From contig NC_092688.1 of NCBI RefSeq assembly GCF_964275005.1, forward strand, positions 48,539,748-48,603,747: 64,000 nucleotides of DNA. Reading direction: 5' to 3'. The notes beneath the pieces were generated by a model. It saw only the letters and a list, made by a program, of their open reading frames with translations. It was not told the DNA's origin and did not search any database. This DNA is from Diadema setosum. Taxonomy: Eukaryota > Echinodermata > Echinoidea > Diadematoida > Diadematidae. Shown piece after piece: positions 11,001 through 23,000 of this stretch (position 1 is the stretch's first letter; each line of letters starts with the position of its first letter). Made by a program: the position numbers and the translations under genes.

Positions 11001-14000
11001 TAGCCCAGAGTATTTCCATGTACTGTTCCATCAATCTAGAGTTAACTCAGTGAGAAATGAATTTACAAAATCCATGTTTACCTAATGGCAACACACAACA
11101 GAAGTATGCCTTTTACAAAACACCTCTTGATACACACATGATATGAAGATATTAAAGGTGATACGAGCAAGTAATAAGAAAATCAAATAATAAAATCTGT
11201 GTTGAAAAATCTTAAATGCTCTCAATATTCAAATATTGTTTGAATTTACTTTCTTCAGTCCTAAGGACTTCAACTCATGTGAAGTTTACAGTACATGCAT
11301 ACCAAGTGAACAATCACATCATTTGTACCTTCTGACTGAGACAACTGTACGTAGAAATGATTCAAACAAATACAAGAACATTGTATTCCCGTTATAATGA
11401 ACATTGTTATAACGAAATTCTCGTTACAACAAAGTAAAAATTAAAGTCTCAAAATTACCATCTGTATCTCTTTATATTCTTCATTGGTCGGCTTTGATTA
11501 AATTTTGATATTTTAAGTAAAGAAAACTGCTGGTTCTGAGGACTTTGTTATAATGGGAGTGCAATGTTTTGTATACTGGAAGTTCTGCACGAATCATTTT
11601 CTGACCTTCTTCCTCCGCTTCTCTCCTTTCCCTTTCTTCCTCCTCTGCAAGTTCCTGCATTTTCTTCTTGTAGGCAGATGTCACAAAAGCCTCTTTGTCT
11701 CCGTACATCTCCCCTTCCTTTTCTCTTTCTTGTTGAATCTTTCTCTCTTTGCGCCGTTCTTGCTCCTTCTTCCTTTGTGCTGCTGCCTTCAGCAAGCCTT
11801 CAATGTATTTGGGCTGCATATCAGAAAGATTAATTGTATTTTGAACACTCCATGCTCACTATTGAAGAAGCTATCTTACATAATCATGACTATAAGCAAA
11901 GGCATTTACAGAGTGCAAATATTTTCAGTTACATTGTAAGTGCACATTTCAGAAACATCCTGCACTAATTTACAAACTAGAATAGATAAGGCAGAGAAAT
12001 GCTACTCATTTGAAAAAAGAAAGAAAGAAAGCAATCATTATCCGCCCCCTTCCAGTTTTAGCATAGCCAATAAAGCTCGGTCTGATTAGGGTTAAGAGTC
12101 CTTAAAAAGATGCAAGCAAACACTACACTGTTTATCAGTAGGTCCCCATGTACATTTCTGATGACGTGAAAGTGGTCTTCATAAAGCTTTAGCAACATCC
12201 AAAGTATGCAGCACAACTCTGTGTTATGTAAGGAATAACTTCTCTCACTGTAATCTTTTCCCTATTCATGTACACATAAGGAAAAGTGGATAGTAGAACA
12301 GCCACTCCTTAGTCTCTGTTAATCTAATGTACATTACTGTTGAGCTGTGAATATCAATATCTACTTACACAAAATTATTCTGCCTTTTAACCTCAACCTT
12401 TCGGTAATGATAATAACAATTAAAAAAAAAAAATGTCTGGTCAGCTCCCCCCCCCCCCCCAAAAAAAAAAAAGGGGGGGGGGGGAAGAAAGAAAACAAAA
12501 GCAAACAAACCTGAGAGCCACTGATTTTCTTTTTTGCAGCTTGAACCTGTTCTTCCTTCTTGCGTTCCATGTCATCATAGATACTGTCATACTCATAGAC
12601 AGTTGGGTCTGCTTCCAAGGCTCGCTGGATCTCAAGCTGAGTCTATAAAAAAACAAACAAACAAACAACTAAAATTGAATGTTGGGGAATAATAAACCAA
12701 AAATAGCATATCTTGTGATTATCATTGCTAACCTTTTTTTCAAATGTATAAATGCAGTACCAGAAATAATAACACACAAGATGCTGTCATACATTTCAAT
12801 GATGCCAGCTTGGACAGTGCAATTACACAGCTAAAGTATGACATTTGTTGCTTTATTTCCTACCTGTTTTTTTATCTTTGTTTGCATGGCTGCCTGTCTT
12901 CTCTTTTGCATGTCAGGGGAAGTGACATTCTCCTCCTCATCACTTGACTCATTGAAGACTGAGGCTTTCTGTCTCAAAGGAGCAGGTTTCTTGGACTTGG
13001 TAATCAGTCCATACCTATAAATAATTAAAAAAAAACAGCAACAACACAAAAACACACAAACTATATTAACAAAGGTAAACAATAGCTTCCACGTGAGAAT
13101 CACTTCTATTATTCTTTATGAAGACTACTTTTAACACAACAATGGATAATATAACCAATATAACCAATAGTACATTACTATTGTCTTGTGGTGTTTCTCT
13201 TGTTTTTGATGACAAATGAGCACTGCCAGAGCTTCAGATTTCTATCATGCTGTAACAGTACAATATTACATGAAGTATAAACTCTCCCAAAGTTAAATCT
13301 ATTCTGAATCAGCACAGTTTCTTTTTTCTTTTCAATTCATAATTCTGTTTACTACTCTACAGTATCACATGTAGTGGAATTTCTTGCAAAGTTAAATCTA
13401 CTCTGAATCAGCACACATTTTTATTTGAATTTTAAAACATGGTTCAGAAACTTCCTCATCTCCAAAATCACAAATGAGTAAATTTAACTGCTATAGACCC
13501 AATGAAAAACAAAACAAAACAAAACAAACAACACTCAAACAAAACAAAACAAAACAAAACAAAACAAAACAAAACAAAACAAAACAAAACAAAACAAACT
13601 AAAAAAAAACAAAAAACAAAACACCTCATCATCCCGAGGTTTCCAGTTAGTTTTACAGTATTACACTTGACAGGTTATCATTTCAGGGTTGTCTTCTAGT
13701 GCAAAGTCTTACACAATGTTTACAAACGTTTGTAACACAGTACCAATGTATCAGGACTTAATGTAATCACATTTTCCTTTATATTCCACAGCATTACAGT
13801 TCAGTATTATAGTTCGTCAGGACAGTTCATATTTTTGCCTAAAAACTGATTTACTTTGGCGCATCTATAGAACATCATGCTCTACCTAGTCAATATGAAA
13901 TTGAATTTTATACAGTCAACAAAACAGAAGATTGAATTGCTAAAATAACTATACTTGCAATTCATTCTCATTTACAGCAGAAAATTCATAATGAAAAGCA

Positions 14001-17000
14001 AGGAATATGTTCATATGAGTGCCCTAAAATATACATGTTGTATATCAATACAGAGTGCATTAATTTCTGCTTGCCCTGTTTCTCTAATAAAGTTAAATAC
14101 ACCCTGTATCATTACTGGTTACCACAATGCATCAAGGGCATTGACAATGCTTAAGGAGTTGGAAAGAACATCGCTTCAACAGTGATGAGAACATAGTCCA
14201 CTGTACTATGACAGCCTACCAGGGTAGGGTGTTGTGTGCAGTATCAACCTACAAATCGTCGGTGGAGAATGATAAGGGCGTTAAGTGACCACAAAACCCA
14301 TAGTGTTCGAGAAGACTTAAAGCCCTTCTCATTCTCAACAGACGAAATAGAAAGCAGAACCAATTCTGCAATATCCACTATCAACTTGCTCCATGTGACT
14401 GTGAGACAATATCTCATCATTAAAATCTACCAGATCATTACGAGCTGTACACATACAAGGATATACCTCATATGACATCAAGAACTCGGCAACACCAAAA
14501 CTCCTTCCATAGAACTGTGAAAGCATGAAATACTTGTATTCTCCCTGCAATGTTGTGTCAGACTCTTTGGTCAAAGCCTGTCACCTTCATTTGGCAAAAG
14601 GAAGCACCTGCAGCTTCTAGATCAATAGCATTTTTTTTTTTAAATACAACAAACACACTTGCAAACAAGTAGCAAATGCACACACCCTACTCCAATCCTG
14701 TGACACATGTTGACTACAACTGTATTAATAGTTCTGCAAGAACCTTCAAGTTTGAAGGAAGCAGAGTACTTGAAACTTTAAAAAGCAGAATCATCTGATA
14801 CAGGGTGTTCTACATAGTGTTACTCCAGCCCCTCAGATGGTCAACCATACACATTATGCTTTTTCCACATTCTTACAGATGTCCCCTTTAGGGCGGATGT
14901 CCACTTGGGCGCGGACAAGCCCCGGAAGGGTTGCGGAAACAAATTTTGTTATTTCGGCATCCTGTCCGCGACAGACGCGGAATAACTTTGTGAATCGGCT
15001 TGTCCTGGGACATTCCTAGGACTGTCCGCGGACTGTCCGCGGACTGACTGCGGACAAACCTAGGAATCACTCCGGAAGAGCGCGAAATACCTCGGAATAT
15101 GCTAATCGTAGCCGGGCAGCGCGGAAACATCTAGGATTACACCAGGAATGAACGCGGACAATCAGGATGCCTTCCGGACAATACAAGTTAGGCATGAGGA
15201 CAAACTGCGGACAATACCAGGAAATGGAAAGGTATAAATTTTGCGCTGACTTTGACTTTTCCTCATTTGACTGCTAGCTGTCATTGATGCTCCTTGTTGT
15301 GCTTCCGCAGTAGCGGCTGATATCATATTAATATGATTGGTCAATATTATTTGATAATAGAATGTGACCACCAAAAGTCGAAGAATAGGATTGTCGGCTG
15401 ACGACTCATTTTTTTGTTGTTGTTGTTGATTTGTCTCATCTGGGAGAACAATCTTTTCTCTGCCTACAGTCACTTGGATGATATTCGCACACTTTTTGAA
15501 CCATATATATATATGACAGTGCACCTCAAAACGAACATAAAGTCGCACACACTGATTTCGCGTGAGGACTGAAAATAAGTGAAATGGGTCAACCTAGCCG
15601 AACTTGACTTTTTCATATTTTCTGAAAGAGCGAGTCTTCTTTTACATTATGCTAAAATTTGGTATCATAAAACGGGCAGGAAAGTGTAGTTTTTTAGCAG
15701 TTTATCTCGAACATTTTTGGTAGAATAGTGTGATTAGTTGTGTCTTTAAGATCCCTTTTTCATTTCTGAAAAACCTTGTCCACACTCTTCACTTTCAACT
15801 CTAATAACTTTTGGAAGGATAGTGCTACTGCTTTGAAAGTTGGTATTGATTATGGACAGAATGTGTTAATGGGGCATGCTTAATTTCAGTTTAATCTGAT
15901 AATCCCTTCATTGTTTTTACTCTGGTGGTTTGCTTCCTGTTTTTGTCCCATTCATCGCACAGCCAGCACGGTTTGGTAAAGATTAAGCGCTTGAATAGAC
16001 ATTGTACTTCAGAGCCTCTATTCTCAGTTCACACTTTTCCTGAGTTTGTGCTTTCTTTCCAATATTTAGATAGGTTAGGAGAGTCCATTTGATTTGAGTT
16101 ATACATCATTTTAAAGCTTAAAGTCTGCTCTTTCAGATTATGGTCTTAACTAAAAATTCATGTCTGGCGACTTTTTGTTTGTTTTGAGGCGCAGAGTCAC
16201 ATATATATGATATATATAAAAATGTATATATGTATATATAATCATGTTGATAAGGTAGTCCACGTTTGGGCAAGATAAAAAGATAGGTAACAAAACTGCA
16301 ACAAAGTACATGCTGTATTCACCAACGGTTTATTTCTTCACAAGAAATAAACCGTTGGTGAATACAGCATGAACTTTGTTGCAGTTTTGTTACTTATCTT
16401 TGTTCCCTTTTTTTAGACCTGTGCTTTATCCATCGTGAAGTATATACATGTTTTGTCTGATACTTCTGTAGAGCATGCCAAAATGATCCTAATCATTAAA
16501 TGTGTTTTTCTTTCTCTGATTTTTACCCTTGTGCATCTCTAACCCTCTCTTATTTTGATCACTTTTGAACATTTTCAAGTCCGAGATTTTTTTTCATGCT
16601 TAGGGCTTACTAGCCTATTGTCAATGAAGTGTAAAAATGGGGAAATATCTTTAACCTACTTTAATTTACTTTTTTTTTTTTGGGGGGGGGGGGGTCAGCT
16701 GGGCTGTCAAATTGGACAATCGAGTTTATTTGCAACTGAAACAAAAAGAGAAGAAAAAATTATTAGGTAATAACAACTACGAAAATCATTCAAGTAAAGA
16801 ATATTTCTGAAATGATTTGTGATGCTTAATGTGTACTTTTAACACTCAGCAAAAAAACAAAACAAAAGAAAGACAGAAATTTAACACTTTTTCGAGTTCA
16901 TGATTTATTGCTTTTTCTCTCATTTCACTTGAATTTTGAAGTGACAGAAAATTCTTCATTTTCCTCCATCATCTTTAGCTTTCATTGTTATTTTGGGCTT

Positions 17001-20000
17001 AAAAGATATTACATTGTAATGAGATCATATAAGTATATCTTTGCAATTGAATTCATGCTTTTTAGTGTGATGAATATGTGTCTTTTGTTCTAATATGTTG
17101 TATCATTAGAAAGCATTTACGTATGAATAACAACTTTTTCATGTTTATATATAATATATTAACATTTAGCCAAAAATTCTATGCCTTTTTTTTTTCTGAG
17201 TGTACTTCCACCTACTTTTGTGATTTTTCAGCTGGGCTGTCACATGTGACAACATAGTTTGTTTGCAAATAAAATACGAAAACAACATAAAGGAAAATGT
17301 ACTATAGTAAGTAATAGGAACCAGGAAAGTCACTCAGATGAAAAATAATTTCTGAAAAGATCAAATCAAAACAAACTTACTAGGAAGTTACGGGGCTGAT
17401 TTCACTTCTTTCTGGTTGCTTTTGGCACAGTCTCTACTACCTTCTTCTTTGCCTTCTGGGACCGGAAATTCCTTAGATTTACCTGTTCTTCATCACTAGA
17501 CGAAAGGTGTGCCTGTGATGGAGATATTTGCATGGGGGCCTCGCCTCCCTTCTTGCTCATTTTGCGTTTCATTGGCATGACGCTCACGGAAAGTGTCGAC
17601 ATTTTCATGTCTGGATCACAAAATTTCCGCATAGGTTCCGGACACTTGCATATAGATCCGCATCGGCTCCGCGCTGTCCTAAAACATTCCTGGTGTCTTC
17701 CGCTTTCATTCGCGAAGCTTCCCCACACCGCGGGATTCTTTCCGGAGCGTGTGCGGAAGGAGCGGAAGGGTTCCGGACAAGCGGGACATCCTCAGGACAT
17801 CGTCAGGACAAGTCGCCGAAGGTGTCAGGAAGTTCATTTCCACGTCCAAATTTTGGTCTCGATCAAAATTTGGACGCGGAAATTTTTCTCTCTCCCGAAG
17901 GTGCGGAAACGCCCGGACATGTTTAGGACAGTGAGCGGACACGTTCAGGAACATGCGGACAGGTTCCCGAAGGAGTGCGGAATACCAATTTTGCATTCCG
18001 GGGCTTGTCCGCGTCTTGTCCGCGCCCTAGTGGACGCCTGGTCTTAAGGATGGAAATTGGTTAGGACTTTGACCCCCCTTTCGAAGGGATGCCATCAAGA
18101 CTACCCCCCTGCTTTTGGAAGGGAAGACAGAAAAATTACCCCTATATCATAGGTTTTTGGAGGGGAAGCAAGCAAGGCAGTGTGTCATAGATGCAGTGCC
18201 TGTGGTGAAATCTCCTTGTAAAAGAAGGCCAGCTTGGCATGCTCTACAGTAAAACATGCACAGTTGGTACATTGGTACATTCGGGAGAATGGGGGGAACA
18301 CCAAGAAGCTGCACTACTTCCAGTTCAGATTGTATTATTGCTTTTTTTTTTTTTTGCTTTATTTTGAAGCCAACCCTTCTCATGACCCTATTTCAGGATT
18401 GTTTGGAAAAGATTTAAAATTACCCATAAATAAAAATATCTAAAAAAAAAAAAAATAATAATAAACCCTAAGAATTAAAATACAATGTAGCCCTGCTTTC
18501 AATGATTTTTCATGACTTTGCAACTGATTGACAAATTGCCCTACATCGACGTAAATAAGCACTGAATTGATCAGTGTTTTAGTAGTAGCCATGATAAAAA
18601 ATCATGGGCGTACATACTCGAGCAGGATTCGAACCTACTCGAGTATGTACGCCCATGATTTTTTATCACATATGTGGCTACTACTAAAACACTGATCAAT
18701 TCAGTGCTTATTTACGTCGATGTAGGGCAATTTGTCAATCAGTTGCAATGAAAACATCTCGACGGAAGAATTTCATGAATTTTCATGACTTATTTCCCCA
18801 AAGTGAGCAACAAAAAGAAAGTATTCTAACACACTGCATGCCGCACCAAGGGTCGATCTCCCATGCCAAAATTTTGACTAGGAAGCACTAGGTTTCTACA
18901 TGTAGCTGGCAGTCAAATCTTGGATGGCGTTATGGTTGAATTGTGAGCAGCTTGCCCTTGCTTTACCCCTTTCCCACACAAAAAGCTGATTCAGAAGCTA
19001 AATTTCTATGGAGTCCGCTCTAACACCTTACGATGGATCATAAATTTCCTTACTAAGCGTTTTCAGCGCGTATGTGTAAATGGATAGAGCTCTGAATGGC
19101 ATCCAGTTTTGAGTGTACACCACAAGATACAGTATACTATAGATTTGATATTGATTATTCATCACACACTAAACCAAAGCTCATTAGAAGCAGACGCGGA
19201 CATTCTCACCAGTTCGAAGTAGGCCTACCATCCTCCAGACTGGAAGTCCACAGGAACTCATTCTTTCCCCGCACAATTAAAGTATGGAATGAACTTTCTT
19301 CTTCTGTAATCACACCAACTGATTCAGTTAAATTTAGCGAGATGTTACTTAATGGAATGATTGTTTAAATGTCCACCCTCCGGCACCTCCAGTAAACTCC
19401 AGTGGGAGTATCCAGGAGGATCCCAACCAAGTACCAAGTACCAAGTAGAGTGTACTTTTCCCGAAAAATCGAGAACACACATGCGGTTCAGAGCTAGCAC
19501 CGGAGTAAGGAGGGGGCGGGGGGGGGGGGGGGGGAACGCGCGGTAGGGAGATGTTACATTGTACACTACACAACACATGTTGCATGTTGGTAATACCAGT
19601 TCGGGAAACCTGCTCATGAGGACTGCTCCCCCGTATGAGGACTGCCCAGCCTCATGAGGATCCCCCGTATGCCTCATGAGGACCCCGGGGGAGGACCTCA
19701 AGAGGACCCCTATTCACTTCTTATTCATCTCACATCTGACGTATAAATTGTCGCAACTTTGCACGGTGATTTTTTGTTACACACACATGTCCACTATCCA
19801 TGATGAAAAGAAGAAAAAATCCTGTCTGGTTTTTTCTTTTAAAAATCGAGTTTAATCAACCGAATGCAGAGCGCCCATCAAAACACGGGCGCCAGCGTGT
19901 TTGCACAATGCCAGACTGCCGCACCAAGCGGCCCTGATGCGATTAAATATTTTCGGTGCTTTTTCTGCGGCTCTCACCTCTCCGTGCGCGAATTAGCCTC

Positions 20001-23000
20001 GTGAAGCTGAAGTCTGACATCTTTTTTACACAAATTCGTAACGAGAATAATGAAATCAGTACTAACCTGATCTTGTGCATATAATTCCAAATTACTATTC
20101 CACACTGATAGAGTAGGTGGGTACTCCAATTTGTTAGCAAACTAATCACTTTGTAGGTATGATGGGTTCACTTTCTTCGTCAATTCCGCTGTCCGCTAAA
20201 CTTTGGGCGCTTTTTCTGGAATTCCGCGACGATACGTCACATAACATCACGCATCCAGCACATATAGGGCTCACACCCATAAATATTTCCCCATAGGGAC
20301 GTGTGTTAAAAATCAAATTTAAAAAATTCTGTAAAATAGACTGGGAAAAATGAGGTGTTTCAGCTTCACTAACCCGGATAAGTGAGATATACCCTTTCAT
20401 CTATCAAATTTTCAGGGTGGATTCTTCAGCCCAAATTCTGTCCAGGGTCCGCAAAGCCAGACCTACGAGTTCTTGTCACTCAAAAAATCACCTATTTTTC
20501 GTACACGTACCCAATGAAATATAGTCCCCTCAAATTCCATCAGAAAAGCTTTCATCTTCCAACCAAAATGCAATTTGCAGAGGAATTCATACTCAATATC
20601 TACAGCTGTTCAGTTTTTTGGCAAACTACATCATTGATTTTTAATTAATTTTTTTCGTCATTTATTTTGGTATCTTTGGTATGAATTTGTGAAGGGGTCT
20701 GGACATCCATGTATTTACGGGGTGTGAGCCCTATAGTGGAGGTCATATTCTCATTTGACTTTTAAACATTATAAATGTGTTTTTGATGATATTTGCCCCT
20801 ACATCATGGAAAATTACACATTCAAGGGTTATGAAGCTTCTCAAAGGGACACTTTTGAAACTCATGCCCTTTGAGGGTTTAAAAAAAAAATAAATCTTGC
20901 AGTGTTGATCAGTTCTTCATAAGATAAATGCAGGCAGTAATCCTTGATTATGGGGGTGTCATCATCACCTTATTGCCTACAAAGTACTTATTAATAGACT
21001 TTGTTTTGTCAAACAGACTAACTTTATGAATTTTGACCTGTTTCAGTGGTAGCCAAAACAAAGAAATACATTAAAATAACACAGTCATTCAAAGTTGTGT
21101 GATACTGATGACTGCTATGTACAAAGACCTAGTACCACAACAACATAATAAGAAAAGCAAATTGTAGCCAAACATAGTTTTTTTTTTTTTTTTTTTTGGG
21201 GGGGGGGGAAGGTGGGTAGAGGAGAGGGGTAGAGGGGAGGGGGGGGTGGTAGGAAGGAGAAGGGGGAGGGAGAAGAGATCTGACACAATAGAACATAACC
21301 AGCAGAGCTTGTATGGATGAATACTTCCCATAGAATTGTGTGCATTGCATGCATCCTCTAGGCTTGTGCCGAAAGGGTGGGTTGGGTGGTGGCGCGTCGC
21401 GTTAATGGGAACACCACCCTTCGTCCAAAGCCCCCCCCCCCCCCCCCCCCCGTTTTGCCGAAAGGGTGCGTTGGGAGCGTTGGGTCGCGTCGCGTTGACT
21501 GGAACCCACCCTTCGTCCAAAGCCCCCCCCCCCCCCCCCCCCGTTTTGCCGAAAGGGAGCGTTGGTACTTTTTTTCTCATGTAATATTAAAAATATTCAA
21601 AATAATATTAATATTATTTTTGAATTTATATTTAACCTTCAAACAACCATTTCAAAGAGGCTATCGTCCGGATCGGTTTACACTCTATTACCATTTGGTC
21701 TACAGGCAGTTGGTCTAATAGACTGTTTAATATCAGTTGGTCTAATAACCAGTTGGTCTAGTCATCATTTCGTCCAATTACTGTTTGGTCTAATGTTATT
21801 TGGTTTTATTACTATTTGGTCTACAGTCAATTCGTCTAATAATAACCATTTGGTCTATTTTTGGTCTATTATGTGTTGGTCTAATTCCATTTCGTCTAAT
21901 CATCAAATGGTCTAAAATAAAACCAAATTTGTCCAATATAAATTTGGTGTATACATCAATAAAAAGGGCCCCCCCCCCCAAAAAAAAAAAAAATACGGCC
22001 ACCGGCCCAGTTGGTCATATCTAAAGACGAAGCGATGATTGGACCAAATGGTACCCGATTAGACCAGGAGGCTGGCTATTAGACCAAATGACAATAAGAT
22101 CAATGGTTATTAGACTAAATGGGTATAGACTAAATGATGATAGACAGAGGCTAGACCAATTCTGGGCAATAGACCAAAATTAATGATGTGTACACCAAAT
22201 TTATATTGGACAAATTTGCTTTTATTTTAGACCATTTGATGATTAGAGGAAATGGAATTAGATCAACTCATACTAGATCAAATCGGTATTTGATGATATA
22301 AATTTGTGTTAGACGAAGGGTGGTGTTCCCGTTATCGCGACGCGCCACCACCCACCCACCCTTTCGGCAAGCCCATCCTCTATAGTGGAGGTCATATTTC
22401 TCATTTGACTTTTAAACATCATAAATGTGTTTTTGATGAGATTTGCCCTACATCATTTGGAAAATTACACATTCAAGGGTTATAAAGCTTCTCAAAGGGA
22501 CACTTTTGAGACTCATGCCCTTTGAGTTTTTTTTTTAAAATAAATCTTGCAGTGTTGATCAGTTCTTCATAAGATGAATACATAGATGCAGGCAGTAATC
22601 CTTGAGTATGGGGGTGTCATCATCACCTCATTGCCTACAAAGTACTTTAATAGACTTTGTTTTGTCAAACAGACTAACTTTATGAATTTTGACCTGTTTC
22701 AGTGGTAGCAAAAACAAAGAAATACATTAAAATAACATAGTAATTCAAAGTTGTGTGATACTGATGACTGCTATGTACAAAGACCTAGTACCACAACAAC
22801 ACAATAAGAAAACAAATTGTAGCCAAACATACAGTATTTTTTTATTTTATTTATTTTTTTTGGGGGGGGGGGGGGTGAGTAGAGGAGAGAGGTGGGGGGG
22901 GGGGTAGGAAGGAGAAGGGGGAGGGAGGAAGAGATCTGACACAATAGAACAACATAACCAGCAGAGCTTGTATGGGATGAATACTTCCCATAGACCTGTG

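Larger units (their letters stand above)
14891..18043. mobile_element. Harbinger-like DNA transposon, non-autonomous or decayed
   Basis: The first and last 29 bases are inverted repeats that align without gaps (six mismatches), sharing GTCCACT and GGGCGCGGACAAG. A 3-bp TTA lies directly outside each end (14888-14890 and 18044-18046). TTA duplications with such ends point to PIF/Harbinger. Both subterminal zones (about 14905-15220 and 17600-18040) are GC-rich and crowded with CGGACA-type words in both orientations, possible transposase-binding sites. The AT-rich middle carries nested elements. A minus-strand open frame at 17402-17600 begins MKMSTLSVSVMPMKRKMSKK and has an internal GAACAG|GTAAAT donor; it may be a remnant of an element gene. 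No transposase catalytic domain was found. Confidence 0.6.

Noticed and set aside
12361-12668. Alternative open frames around the poly-C/poly-G tract
   Set aside because: They run across the intron tract beside NSRP1 exon 3 and have no splice or domain support.
17528-18047. Overlapping 130-170-codon open frames on the plus strand
   Set aside because: They come from the CGGACA-rich subterminal repeats of the Harbinger-like element; low stop density follows from GC-rich repeats.
18519-18747. A tRNA gene, because of the GGTTCGAATCC word
   Set aside because: There is no acceptor stem, anticodon arm or A-box at the right distance. The word sits in the loop of a long palindrome.
21089-21718. Proline- and glycine-rich open frames
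   Set aside because: They are translations of poly-C/poly-G and purine tracts within repeat units.
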